Source of the DNA: Siphlonurus alternatus
Lineage: Eukaryota; Arthropoda; Insecta; Ephemeroptera; Siphlonuridae
Assembly: GCA_949825025.1 (NCBI GenBank)
Contig: OX463780.1
Span: forward strand, 27,370,118 to 27,434,117
DNA length: 64,000 bases
Direction: 5' to 3'
The notes under the pieces were generated by a model. That model saw only the letters and a program-made list of their open reading frames with translations, was not told the origin of the DNA and ran no database searches. This document shows positions 25,757-36,891 of this stretch, piece by piece. Numbering within the stretch: the stretch's first letter is position 1; each line of letters begins with the position of its first letter. A program made the translations under genes and the position numbers.

Positions 25757-27129
25757 CCACTGTATGGCCAATGTGAAATTTGCTCCTAGAAAACAATAGG
25801 GGTGGTGAAAACTAATATAAATATGTATGCATACTGCACGCACTTGCATATGAAATACTGTACTGAAACTTTAAAATAAATATACTGCTTATTTGTGACA
25901 TATTGTTATAGAATTATACTGTGTATACAGAATTTACAGTATATAAAAATTTGCAGTAATAAATATTATAGTAAAAATACAGTATCCATAAATACACAGC
26001 TGTAAATCGTATGCATACATATACAGTATACAGTATAATATGCATATGATATCATAAGCGCCGCGGTCGGTGAAAATAATGAACCTAAAATTGTTAATAA
26101 TATATCATCCATATTATAATATAATTACAAATGCTGGCCTGAAATAATGTTAATTTTAACACTGGCAAAAACATTGTAATAATTAAACCCTCATTGCATA
26201 CCTTATAAATTACTAGACGACTTGAAACCTGCATGGCTACTCCAATACCCCAAGGCATACATTGGTGCAGCATGCAGTCAACCGCCGCAGCCCATATAAT
26301 CCACTTTTCTGGACAAAAAGTACACACATTGTTAAAGCCGACCAAAGATTTATGAGCAGAAAATACTCATAATTGATTTCTTACCTTCCACTTGAAGATA
26401 TTTTCGGTTTTAGATGAGAAATTTATATATTTTTCACGATAAAACCGTTGTGTTTACAACAAACATGCAGAATTTTCGAAGTGCGCATGACGTCACATAA
26501 AAATTGTACCCGCGATGCAAAAAAATCGCTCCAGATAGAGAATAGATAAAATTATCTATAAAATATCTAGATAAAAATATCCTCAGATAAATATTAGATA
26601 AAATTATCTATAAAATATGCAGTTAGTTTTAAAAAGTTTACATACGCATTAATTATTTTAATTTAATAATTAAAGAAAATTTTAATTAATTTAGGTTTCA
26701 AAATTTAATTAATTCAAAATTTCAATGGAATAAACAAATATGTACATAAAATTTATATATTAAAATTATTAATTTGAAGTATATAATATAACATTAAATA
26801 CTAATAATTTGTGTTCATTCTTTTTTTTATACATTATATACAATAAATCTATTAAATCTGTATTATTATATTATTTATTATAAATTTTAACTGTCATGTG
26901 CATGTTTAATATTTGGATAACTTTATCCATGTAATATCTCTTCCAAAATAAGCAAAGGTAAAAGATAGCAGTATCTAATTTTTATCTACATATTATCTCG
27001 GCACTTTAGATAAATATTGTATAAATATTAGATATCGTTATCTTGAATTGTGGCATATCCACTAAATATCTGCATATACAAAAAATATCCAAAAAATATC
27101 TAGATATTGAGTTTTGTGTGCTGTGTGGG
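24678..27129. mobile_element. 2.45-kb DNA element with short terminal repeats
   Basis: The perfect 16-bp ends CCCACACAGCACACAA and TTGTGTGCTGTGTGGG bound the segment. Just inside both ends are subterminal repeats rich in ATCTAGATA, TTATCTA and GGATATTTT motifs, in both orientations. This resembles the subterminal motif clusters that DNA transposases bind. The interior is AT-rich with repeated TGCATACAGTATA-like motifs and a (TA)n run at 25716-25754. An 83-codon minus-strand frame at 26094-26345 has no domain I recognise. Donor-like (minus strand, about 26383) and acceptor-like (about 25634) splice motifs are present but do not assemble into a gene. The superfamily is undetermined and I could not find a convincing target duplication. 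Confidence 0.6.
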
Positions 27130-29127
27130 GTATGTGTAATGATGGGGGAAAAAAAGAGTAAATTCTCTAGAAAGGAGGAAGGATTATTAATGGCTAGACC
27201 CTCTCTCCTCCCCAAAAAACACCACAATTTCTGAAATACTGTACATGTGAGAGGTATTCATAATTTCTAATATTTAGCATTCCCCAAAATTAGGACTAAA
27301 AACATAGAAAAAGGAAATACCACTATATATTTTAAAGTGCTAAGGGTTGGATAGATCACACCTAAATGGCAGATCTTTTGTTAAATCACTGGAGTATGCA
27401 ACTTATGCTTGACACAGAGTAATATGATATCATGGGTATTGGCAACACTCCAAGACTGAAGTTATTCTCAAGTGACCGATGTTACTACTACTCGCCATTG
27501 AACTCGCCACGATACGACTTTCTGACAAAGCTCCGCCTGTTGCAGCCACTGTAAACCACTTGTAATCTCCACGGCAAGAAAATCGAGACACCAATGGTAT
27601 ATCAGATATCTTAAATCATTAAAACTATTGTAATTACTGTTATAACAGACCTTATCTTTGGATGGCTATAATTTTCAAAATTGACATAAAGTTTTACACA
27701 AAATTATGAATCTATACCTAATATTAGGGATATTACATCATTTCAATGAATATATTCTTAATTATTTAGTAACTTTGAATACTTTGTACACTGACTTGTG
27801 AGAATCATGCAAAATACTGATCACAGTGATCAGTGTGATCACTTTGTGCCTTTTAACATTGAAAGAAAAAATATTAATTAAATTAAGTGCTATACATGAC
27901 ATACGTAATTTCCGATTTTTTTGTATAAAATTCAATAACATTGATAAAATATACGAAGTTATACAATAAATCATTTTATGAAAATTAGGTCTAAAAAAAT
28001 CTACAATATGGTGTCTTGTTGTTGACATGTTAATTACATGCCTGAAGTTGTATATTCTATTGTATAATTTTAAAATTGCCCAAAATATGATTGTACATGA
28101 TGCAGTATATTTGTTGTAATCAATCAATACTGTATCTATGCACAGAATCGAGAACCTTTAATTCAAGATTCCATTGATAGAGTGCGCTGCCTAAAGTCCT
28201 ATCTGCAATGGAGAATTCTTCTTCATATTATATATATTTTCAGATGCTGTATGCATCTGACATTTAGACATTTAGTCTTGAAACTAAATGTCCCAAAACA
28301 AAAAAGTTTCAATTCTCAAAATTGGAGACATTGGAATTTTTTAAAAATCTCCCTTCTTTTGAATTTAGCGCCAAAACGTGACGTAGAAACTGCCTAGCAG
28401 GCGAATTTTTCCTGCAATAAATTTATATTTTTGATGATCTCTCGTAAAATGAACTGATATTAAGGACAAAACTATTGATACTAGGGTAAAAAAAAACGCT
28501 GATTTCGATCGTGTTACTAAAATTTATTGCCAATCACTCCTTGATGCTCAAACTATGATATCAAGCATTTTTTATGTGTTAACTAGGGAGTTTTTACGTC
28601 ACAGTTTTCAAGTTTGCTCGCAGGTTGCATACTTTGCCCCTTATTCTAATAATCCCTTCAGAGTCCCCAAATTTGAGTTAAAAAACTTGAAACTTAAGTC
28701 AAACTTATTGTTAATATGTACCCTGTCATAATATAGTACTTAGTTAAATGAAATTTTGAGTTGTAAGAGAATTCCCTATTTGAATAAACCTCGGTCTGCG
28801 ACGAGATGTAAAAATAACTACACGTGTGATATTAACTCTCTATTATACTAAATCCTTATATCATATATGTAATACGTAACATTTAGTAGTACAGGGAGTA
28901 ATATAATATCTATATAAAAAGTAAGGAGTATAGTTATTCAGTGAGTTTATAATATTTCTGTGTATCTATATTCAGAGAGTATATCGCTATATATATATAT
29001 ATATAATTATATATATATATATATAAGTATACATAATTGATATCGTGATTTGATCATGTCAGGCAAAAATTAAGTAGCAGACATGCAACTAAAAGCAACA
29101 TGAAGTTACTGTACATTGCAGTACATT
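27130..29127. other. AT-rich spacer
   Basis: No supportable gene. A 121-codon minus-strand frame at 27762-28127 has the A+T-driven composition (Ile, Asn, Lys, Tyr, Phe) of chance frames. (TA)n tracts lie at about 28989-29025. Confidence 0.4.
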
Positions 29128-29474
29128 ATTTTTTTTTTTTTTTTTTTTTTGCTTGTGTGCATCTCCGTATTCTTGTCCCGTCAAGACAGAGTCTTATCGA
29201 CAGGTTCTGTAGTTTGCACTGCGTCCATGGCCGACTTATTTTATCCATCCCGGCATTAGCCATTGTAGTCGAGGGGGAACCATGGAAAACCCCAAGTCAG
29301 GATGGTCGGTGTCAGAACACGTTCTAAACACCTCCCGAATGCATGTGGCAGTGGCTCGTCTCTAACCAGGCAGCGAAGGTTCAGACCTCTCGATCTTTTC
29401 ACCTATAGCTCCCAGTAGGATTCGAACACACGACCTTCTGATTACCAGTCAGACGCGCTACCACTGCGCCACCA
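29128..29474 (-). mobile_element. tRNA-headed SINE
   Basis: On the minus strand it opens with GGTGGCGCAGTGGTAGCGCG, a pol III A-box region. An anticodon-arm-like hairpin follows (TCTGA, loop CTGGTAA, TCAGA), then the B box GTTCGAATCC. After the tRNA-like head comes a non-tRNA body. The element ends in a 23-base poly(A), seen as poly(T) at 29128-29150 on the plus strand. The acceptor stem does not pair, so this is a SINE and not a tRNA gene. Its body shares a short central segment (AGTCAGGAYGG on the plus strand) with the SINE at 60488-61022. Confidence 0.82.
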
Positions 29475-29590
29475 TATATATGTATATATATACATATATA
29501 TGGATTCAACTTGATTGCAAGCAACTTTAATATCCCGATTTTGTAGATATATACCTAACTATATATACGAATGCTAAATAATAATACTTA

Positions 29591-30262
29591 TCCTTATTAT
29601 TAAACATCACTTTCGGGACCCCAAAATTAACCAGCGTTTTCCTATGCTGGGACGCACTTCCTTTGGGCGAGCGTCTGGGTTCGTCGGAACCCGACGAAAC
29701 TTTTCCTGGGGGTTCCCGGGGGTGGCCGCCGTAACCGGGAAAATAATAAAAAATCCACGTCAGGGGGGGGACTGAGGGTGAATTTTTTTATCTAGATTTT
29801 TGGGGTTTTTCGGCCTCCGAGCTCTTCCGGTGCCCTGCGCTGGCCTTGGTCGGTGGAGGTCTTTGCCCGGTGAACTTTTGTTGCTGCCGAGTCGTGTTCG
29901 GTTCCGGACACCGGACATCCTTTCGGCAGCGCACGCCGCCCGTGAGGTTACGTTTGGAAATTTGGGCTCTTCGGTGTCGTGTGGTCTGTGTTTCGAATCA
30001 CCGTGTGTTCGAGTGTTGGTGCGTGGTGTGTTGTCGTGGCCGTGTAGTGAGGACGTCATGCTATTGCGACGTATTACGTGTCACTTTGATGTGTTACGGC
30101 CCTCTATCATGCACTTTGAATCACAAATGTGGACATCGTGGACACGGGGTGACCTTGTGCCGCGTGACTCCACGGCTAGGGGATCTCCTCCCTGAGTTCA
30201 TCTTTTCGTTGGTTTCGATTTGTGTTTTCTGATACGTAGACATGTAACGCACAACGTTCTAG
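29591..30262 (+). mobile_element. Helitron-like unit A', array copy 1
   Basis: Starts TCCTTATTATTAAACATC after an A and ends ACAACGTTCTAG. It matches the solitary element at 11225-11900 from end to end. The centre is CpG-rich. Confidence 0.72.
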
Positions 30263-30303
30263 TGCTACTTTTTCCATTTTTTATACATACAGTGTTTCCT
30301 GCC

Positions 30304-30643
30304 ATTGGAAAGTTTATGGTTACCAACTTCAACAGCTTCTTTGTCGTTTAAGTTTGAATGTTGGTGGAAAAAGGCAAGTATACCATTGGTAGAAAGAGTT
30401 CTGCTAACTGGGATTGGCTAAAGCTTTTGCATATCGTCAATGCTTTGAAATTATTATACTTTATTAATTTTCTTTGTGTGACTGCTGCCATCCCATTGGC
30501 TGCTTCCGTTTAGAGGCAACATTGCAAAAGGGGATCTGACTGCTCAGTGCAGTGATGTGAAATTCGCGCGAAGATTGGTCCGCGAAAATGCGCATGCGAA
30601 TATCCGCGCAAGTGCGCGCATATGTGCGTAAGATAGTTTCAAG
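30304..30643 (+). promoter_or_regulatory. Promoter-like block: five CCAAT boxes, NRF1, YY1
   Basis: Five ATTGG motifs, all in the same orientation, lie at 30304, 30385, 30413, 30495 and 30574. They are followed by TGCGCATGCGAA (30589-30600; NRF1-like) and CpG-rich DNA. AAGATGGTGGCCGCC (30642-30656; YY1-like) carries the ATG of the downstream frame. ATCACGTGA, an E-box, lies just inside the frame at 30667. This set of sites is typical of TATA-less CpG promoters of housekeeping genes in animals. It is retained in the second copy. Confidence 0.5.
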
Positions 30644-30762
30644 ATGGTGGCCGCCCGCAAATGGAATCACGTGAGCACAGATATTGTAGACATTCAGAAG
30701 TTCGATATTTTTCCCATAGGTGGAGATGCCATGGTAGCACATTCCAAGCAAACTACTTCCAG
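30644..30762 (+). CDS. Captured first-exon-like fragment, copy 1
   Basis: A 39-codon frame beginning MVAARKWNHVSTDIVD and ending in ...HSKQTTS plus two bases, directly before CAG|GTGTGA, a plausible splice donor. The ATG lies inside a YY1-like motif, as in many animal promoters. Composition is balanced and unlike chance frames from this AT-rich DNA. If not spliced, the frame continues into AT-rich sequence and stops after about 16 more codons. I do not recognise the protein. A 95-codon frame also runs on the opposite strand (30464-30751). The promoter and donor favour the plus-strand reading. No downstream exon is visible in unit B. Confidence 0.38.
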
Positions 30763-30776
30763 GTGTGACTTAATTA

Positions 30777-31150
30777 TTATAACTTTATATAAAATTGATT
30801 ATTTTCGTAAATAATGCTCGGATTTACTCCCAATTAGGTCTAGGGGGGGTTATAAAATTAAGGTGCAAGTAATGCGGGTTGCATACTTTCAGGGGCATGT
30901 AGGTTGTGGTTGCATACTTTCAGGGGAAGTTTGGTTGGGTTGCATACTTTCAAGGGCATGTAAGTGAAGGTTGCCTACCTTTAGGGGTAACTTATAATAA
31001 CTTTATATAAAAACGAATATTTTCGTAAATAATGCTCGGATCATCTCCCAATTAGGTCTAGGGGGGGTTATCAAATTAAGGTGTAATTAATGCAGGTTGC
31101 ATACTTTCAGGGGCATGTAGGTTGTGGTTGCCTACTTTCAGGGGCAATTT
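30777..31150 (+). repeat. Tandem duplication of about 220 bp with inner repeats
   Basis: A segment starting at about 30777 (AACTTTATATAAAA..., ATAATGCTCGGAT, CCCAATTAGGTCTAGGGG) recurs from about 30998. Inside each copy a shorter repeat, GGTTGCATACTTTCAGGGG, occurs two to three times. The same arrangement is present in copy 2 at about 35975-36360. Confidence 0.8.
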
Positions 31151-31527
31151 GCGTTCGGTACATCATAGCATTACGAGGTTTAATTACAACTGGCCACCTC
31201 TTTGTGTTGAAGATGGGCAGTGTCCGGAGTAAGCTCATTGCCTTGCTCGCTCGAACACGACCGGACGCTAAGAAAATAATTAACTCGAATCTCCCCAAAC
31301 TCCTTAAAAAAATTATTAAATAAAATAAAATAAATAATAATAAAAATAGTAGGGGCCTAACAACTGCGTCTGACTCCTTAAAAAATTATTAAATAAAATA
31401 AAATAAATAATAATAAAATAGTAGGGGTCTAACAACTGCGTCTGAGTCGTTATCTGAGCCTGTTCATCTTCGCTAATTTAGAACACTATAATATCTGTCA
31501 ACATATGGCTGAGAGATTTTTGGAAGT

Positions 31528-31690
31528 GCATCACTGCACTGGGTGGAAAGCAAAACGAATTTATCCCAGGGAGGGAGCGGCGTATTTTTATACTTGAAAT
31601 GGTCACCCATCCAAGTATTAACCACGCTTGACGTAGCCTGACTTCAGTGATCTAACGAGAACCGGTCAATGCATAACGCCACGCTCCACC
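31528..31690 (-). mobile_element. 5S-rRNA-derived SINE fragment, copy 1
   Basis: On the minus strand the segment reads GGTTCTCGTTAGATCACTG, then AAGTCAGGCTACGTCAAGCG, then TTAATACTTGGATGGGTGAC. This follows the 5S rRNA internal promoter in order (A box, intermediate element, C box). The following SINE body, which contains TTTCCACCCAGTGCAGTGAT, is shared with 60488-61022. It is truncated at the 3' side. Confidence 0.8.
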
Positions 31691-32101
31691 TCTACTCTGA
31701 ATTACTCTGATTTTTTTTAGATTTTTATGAGTCCTGCAACTATTTCTAAATAATTATTGAACGTTCTGTAATTTAAGTTGGCACCCCTGAATCGTTAATA
31801 AAAAGGATAGGACAGAGACGCCTGTTGACGCCTCCAGAGGGCGTGGCAGCACATTTAATAATTATTTAAAAATAGTTCTGGGTTTCAAAAAAATCTGGAA
31901 AAAATCAGAGTAGCATAATTCGGTACCTTCAAATCATTTCTGCAATAAAAATTTTTCACGTAGGTTGTCCATTTTGCATTAAAACACCGTTATGATGTCA
32001 CGTACTGAATACTTATATAGATGGCAACATATGATTGACAAAATTATTTAAAAGACTTGAAAGCAAACGAGCGTAAGCGCGAGTTTACACCCCACCCCTA
32101 G

Positions 32102-33443
32102 TATAACCCTTAGTTAAGCGGCACTTTTCGCGCGTAGGGATCCTCGTAAGAAACGCCCGCGAGATTTTCTTTTCGCGTGGCAGAGGTGTTCCCGTCCGGA
32201 ATCGACCCGGGAGACGGGGGCGCGGGGTGGGGGGCCTCCCGAGGTTTCCGGAACCGCCTCCCTAAAATCGAGTTTCCGTTCGGGAGGGGCGCCGGAGGGC
32301 GAGAGAGGGCGAAAATCTCGAGCCGGGGACGAGATTTCGGGGAAGTTGCGGGCCTCCGGGGGCCCTCCCCGGCGTCCGTCCTCGGCGCCGCGGGAGGGGC
32401 GGACCGGTCCTCTCGGAGGTTCATGAAGCCCTTTTTCCACTTTCGCCCCTCCTCCGACGGGGCGGGGGCGAGACCGCCCCCGACCCCGCGGGACGGTGCG
32501 GCGTCTATCGGACCTCGCGGTTCTCGTGGCACGCGACCGGCGGCCCGCCGACGCGCCTCGAGACGAAGCGACCGATCCGTCGCGTCTCTCGCGCCTCTCG
32601 CCGCGAACGCGCGTCCCGTCGGGGGGTCGCTCGGGGCGGGGGAACCGCGGAAACTTTATCATCGGGGTCGCCCCCGACGTTTGCTAACTCATCCGGGCAC
32701 GAGAGTAGGTTAGGTCCGACATCGGTCGATTGACACGGCCGATCGAGCGGGCCACAAATGAACAGAGAGCTTTTTTCGAAAGCGGGCCTGCATTCCGTCA
32801 ACGGGGACGTCAAAGTCGGGCCCACCTCTCTTTGAGCAACTTCGGGTGCCATTTCGCGATTTGAAATCCTGCCTCCGTTCGAGGGGCGTGTTCGCGAGAA
32901 TGACGTCGCGACACCTTTCCATCGCGATTTTAATACTTTTCGTACTTACTCGATTGAAACGCTCCGTTTCCCGAGCTGACCGTGCGGTCGACGGGAAAAA
33001 AGTTAGGTCGTGGCATTCAGACGCGCCCACATACGGACGGATCTACACGACGTTGACAGCCATGACAGGGCGTAATGCCGCGTCGTCGCTAGGTCTACGT
33101 CTCACTCGCTTCATCCGAGAGGCGGAAGCGGGACTCTCGATAGAGACTTCCTGGGGGAGTCTCGTGCCGGTCCGACACAAGGGTGCACTATTTATCATAC
33201 ATTCTGGAAGGTTCCGGGGCGGTACGAGAAAAGGCCACCAGGTGGCAGCACGGCTCGGAGAATCACCAGATATAGTGGCGATCGCCGTCGAAATACTTCT
33301 ACACTAAGTTCACAGATGGCGCGCAAATCCATTTATATGACACGTGCAATTTTTGGCCACCACCGCGTCGTCGCGACTCACCTTCTCAAAAAGAAGAGAA
33401 AAAAAAAAAAAAAAAAAGGACCGGCGACCACCCGCACCCCTAG
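32102..33443 (+). repeat. GC-rich unit G, copy 1 (1.34 kb)
   Basis: Starts TATAACCCTTAGTTAAGCGG, then about 1.1 kb of very CpG-rich DNA, then a poly(A) of about 20 bases, and ends GGCGACCACCCGCACCCCTAG. Several long frames are open on both strands because GC-rich DNA lacks stop codons. None shows a domain and they overlap each other, so I call no gene. It resembles a CpG-island or ribosomal-spacer-like sequence but contains no rRNA sequence I recognise. A CTCF-like motif lies at 33235-33248. Confidence 0.75.
33235..33248 (+). promoter_or_regulatory. CTCF-like motif
   Basis: CCACCAGGTGGCAG matches the bilaterian CTCF consensus core closely. It is repeated in unit G copy 2 at 34576-34589. Function is inferred from the motif only. 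Confidence 0.4.
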
Positions 33444-34788
33444 TAACCCTTAGTTAAGCGGCACTTTTCGCGCGTAGGGATCCTCGTAAGAAACGCCCGC
33501 GAGATTTTCTTTTCGCGTGGCAGAGGTGTTCCCGTCCGGAATCGACCCGGGAGACGGGGGCGCGGGCTGGGGGGCCTCCCGAGGTTTCCGGAACCGCCTC
33601 CCTAAAATCGAGTTTCCGTTCGGGAGGGGCGCCGGAGGGCGAGAGAGGGCGGAAATCTCGAGCCGGGGACGAGATTTCGGGGAAGTTGCGGGCCTCCGGG
33701 GGCCCTCCCCGGCGTCCGTCCTCGGCGCCGCGGGAGGGGCGGACCGGTCCTCTCGGAGGTTCATGAAGCCTTTTTTCCACTTTCGTCCCTCCTCCGACGG
33801 GGCGGGGGCGAGACCGCCCCCGACCCCGCGGGACGGTGCGGCGTCTATCGGACCTCGCGGTTCTCGTGGCACGCGACCGGCGGCCCGCCGACGCGCCTCG
33901 AGACGAAGCGACCGATCCGTCGCGTCTCTCGCGCCTCTCGCCGCGAACGCGCGTCCCGTCGGGGGGTCGTTCGGGGCGGGGGAACCGCGGAAACTTTATC
34001 ATCGGGGTCGCCCCCGACGTTTGCTAACTCGTCCGGGCACGAGAGTAGGTTAGGTCCGACATCGGTCGATTGACACGGCCGATCGAGCGGACCACAAATG
34101 AACAGAGAGCTTTTTTCGAAAGCGGGCCTGCTTTCCGTCAACGGGGACGTCAAAGTCGGGCCCACCTCTCTTTGAGCAACGTCGGGTGCCATTTCGCGAT
34201 TTGAAATCCTGCCTCCGTTCGAGGGGCGTGTTCGCGAGAATGACGTCGCGACACCTTTCCATTGCGATTTTAATACTTTTCGTACTTACTCGATTGAAAC
34301 GCTCCGTTTCCCGAGCTGACCGTGCGGTCGACGGGAAAAAAGTTAGGTCGTGGCATTCAGACGCGCCCACATACGGACGGATCTACATGACGTTGACAGC
34401 CATGACAGGGCGTAATGCCGCGTCGTCGCTAGGTCTACGTCTCACTCGCTTCATCCGAGAGGCGGAAGCGGGACTCTCGATAGAGACTTCCTGGGGGAGT
34501 CTCGTGCCGGTCCGACACAAGCGGTGCACTATTTATCATACAATCTGGAAGGTTCCGGGGCGGTACGAGAAAAGGCCACCAGGTGGCAGCACGGCTCGGA
34601 GAATCACCAGATATAGTGGCGATCGCCGTCGAAATACTTCTACACTAAGTTCACAGATGGCGCGCAAATCCATTTTTATGACACGTGCAATTTTTGGCCA
34701 CCACCACGTCGTCGCGACTCTCCTTCTCAAAAAGAAAATAAAAAAAAAAAACAAAAAAAAAAGGACCGGCGACCACCCGCACCTCTAG
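33444..34788 (+). repeat. GC-rich unit G, copy 2
   Basis: A direct tandem duplicate of 32102-33443 with only scattered substitutions. It starts TAACCC, two bases shorter than copy 1, and its poly(A) near the end is interrupted. It ends CACCTCTAG, abutting the TC start of A'. Confidence 0.8.
34576..34589 (+). promoter_or_regulatory. CTCF-like motif, second copy
   Basis: The same CCACCAGGTGGCAG motif as at 33235-33248, unchanged between the two G units. Confidence 0.4.
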
Positions 34789-35460
34789 TCCTTATTATTA
34801 AACATCACTTTCGGGACCCCAAAATTAACCAGCGTTTTCCTATGCTGGGACGCACTTCCTTTGGGCGAGCGTCTGGGTTCGTCGGAACCCGACGAAACTT
34901 TTCCTGGGGGTTCCCGGGGGTGGCCGCCGTAATCAGGAAAATAATAAAAAATCCACGTCCGGGGGGGGACTGGGGGTGAATTTTTTTATCTAGATTTTTG
35001 GGGTTTTTCGGCCTCCGAGCTCTTCCGGTGCCCTGCGCTGGCCTTGGCCGGTGGAGGTCTTTGCCCGGTGAACTTTTGTTGCTGCCGAGTCGTGTTCGGT
35101 TCCGGACACCGGACACACTTTCGGCAGCGCACGCCGCCCGTGAGGTTACGTTTGGAAATTTGGGCTCTTCGGTGTCGTGTGGTCTGTGTTTCGAATCACC
35201 GTGTGTTCGAGTGTTGGTGCGTGGTGTGTTGTCGTGGCCGTGTAGTGAGGACGTCATGCTATTGCGACGTATTACGTGTCACTTTGATGTGTTACGGCCC
35301 TCTATCATGCACTTTGAATCACAAATGTGGACATCGTGGACACGGGGTGACCTTGTGCCGCGTGACTCCACGGCTAGGGGATCTCCTCCCTGAGTTCATC
35401 TTTTCGTTGGTTTCGATTTGTGTTTTCTGATACGTAGACATGTAACGCACAACGTACTAG
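34789..35460 (+). mobile_element. Helitron-like unit A', array copy 2
   Basis: Starts TCCTTATTATTAAACATC directly after the CTAG of unit G and ends ACAACGTACTAG. It is almost identical to 29591-30262. Confidence 0.72.
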
Positions 35461-35841
35461 TGCTACTTTTTCCATTTTTTATACATACAGTGTTTCCTGC
35501 CATTGGAAAGTTTATGGTTACCAACTTCAACAGCTTCTTTGTCGTTCAACTTTGAATGTTGGTGGAAAAAGGCAAGTCTACCATTGGTAGAAAGAGTTCT
35601 GCTAACTGGGATTGGCTGAAGCTTTTGCATATCGTCAATGCTTTGAAATTATTATAATTTATTAACTTTTTTTGTGTGACTGCTGCCATCCCATTGGCTG
35701 CTTCTGTTTAGAGGCAACATTGCAAAAGGGGATCTGATTGCTCAGTGCAGTGATGTGAAATTCGCGCGAAGATTGGTCCGCGAAAATGCGCATGCGAATA
35801 TCCGCGCAAGTGCGCGCATATGTGCGTAAGATAGTTTCAAG

Positions 35842-35962
35842 ATGGTGGCCGCCCACAAATGGAATCACGTGAGCACAGATATTGTAGACATTCAGAAGTT
35901 CGATATTTTTCCCATAGATGGAGATGCCATATGGTAGCACATTCCAAGCAAACTACTTTCAG
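35842..35962 (+). pseudogene. Captured first-exon-like fragment, copy 2 (frameshifted)
   Basis: Begins MVAAHKWNHVSTDIVD like copy 1, but a two-base insertion near 35928 (CATATGG instead of CATGG) shifts the frame and causes an early stop. The splice-donor-like CAG|GTGTGA is kept. The damage shows that this copy is not under coding constraint. Confidence 0.45.
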
Positions 35963-36729
35963 GTGTGACTTATTAATTAATATAACTTTGTATAAAATTA
36001 ATTATTATCGTAAATAATGCTCGGATTTACTCCCAATTAGTTCTAGGGGGGGTTATAAAATTAAGGTGCAAGTAATGCGGGTTGCATACTTTCAGGGGCA
36101 TGTAGGTTGTGGTTGCATACTTTCAGGGGAAGTTTGGTTGAGTTGCATACTTTCAGGGGCATGTAAGTGAAGGTTGCCTACCTTTAGGGGTAACTTATAA
36201 TAACCGTATATAAAAACGAATATTTTCGTAAATAATGCTCGGATCATCTCCCAATTAGGTCTAGGGGGGGTTATCAAATTAAGGTGTAATTAATGCATGT
36301 TGCATACTTTCAGGGGCATGTAGGTTGTGGTTGCCTACTTTCAGGGGCAATTTGCGTTCGGTACATCATAGCATTACGAGGTTTAATTACAACTGGCCAC
36401 CTCTTTGTGTTGAAGATGGGCAGTGTCCGGAGTAAGCCCATTGCCTTGCTCGCTCGAACACGACCGGACGCTAAGAAAATAATTAACTCGAATCTCCCCA
36501 AACTCCTTAAAAAAATTATTAAATAAAATAAAATAAATAATAATAAAATAGTAGGGGCCTAACAACTGCGTCTGACTCCTTAAAAAATTATTAAATAAAA
36601 TTAAATAAATAATAATAAAATAGTAGGGGTCTAACAACTGCGTCTGAGTCGTTATCTGAGCCTGTTCATCTTCGCTAATTTAGAACACTATAATATCTGT
36701 CAACATATAGCTGAGAGATTTTTGGAGGT

Positions 36730-36891
36730 GCATCATTGCACTGGGTGGAAAGCAAGACGAATTTATCCCAGGGAGGGAGCGGCGTATTTTTATACTTGAA
36801 ATGGTCACCCATCCAAGTATTAACCACGCTTGACGTAGCCTGACTTCAGTGATCTAACGAGAACCGGTCAATGCATAACGCCACGCTCCAC
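36730..36891 (-). mobile_element. 5S-rRNA-derived SINE fragment, copy 2
   Basis: A duplicate of 31528-31690 carried along with unit B. The C-box-like TACTTGGATGGGTGACC is intact. Confidence 0.8.

Larger units (their letters stand above)
30263..32101 (+). mobile_element. Unit B, copy 1 (captured sequence)
   Basis: In order, it holds: a promoter-like block with five ATTGG motifs and NRF1- and YY1-like sites; an exon-like reading frame with a splice donor (30644-30762); a tandem-repeat zone (30777-31150); a short reading frame from 31216 (36 codons, starting MGSVRSKLIALLAR); two copies of a repeat of about 70 bp (31305-31440); a 5S-derived SINE (31528-31690); and one side of a foldback MITE (about 31700-31985). 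It ends CCCCACCCCTAG. This mixture looks like captured host DNA. Confidence 0.65.

Noticed and set aside
27762..28127. A 121-codon minus-strand frame
   Set aside because: Composition is that of AT-rich chance sequence, with no domain, splice or promoter context.
29395..29474. A functional tRNA gene (anticodon loop CTGGTAA)
   Set aside because: The acceptor stem does not pair and the sequence continues into a SINE body with poly(A).
30464..30751. A 95-codon minus-strand frame conserved in both B copies
   Set aside because: It is conserved because the DNA was duplicated recently. The promoter motifs, ATG context and donor favour the opposite strand.
32110..34788. Many frames of 100-200 codons in the GC-rich units
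   Set aside because: GC-rich DNA lacks stop codons. The frames overlap on both strands, contain no domain, and are copied between units only because the DNA is duplicated.
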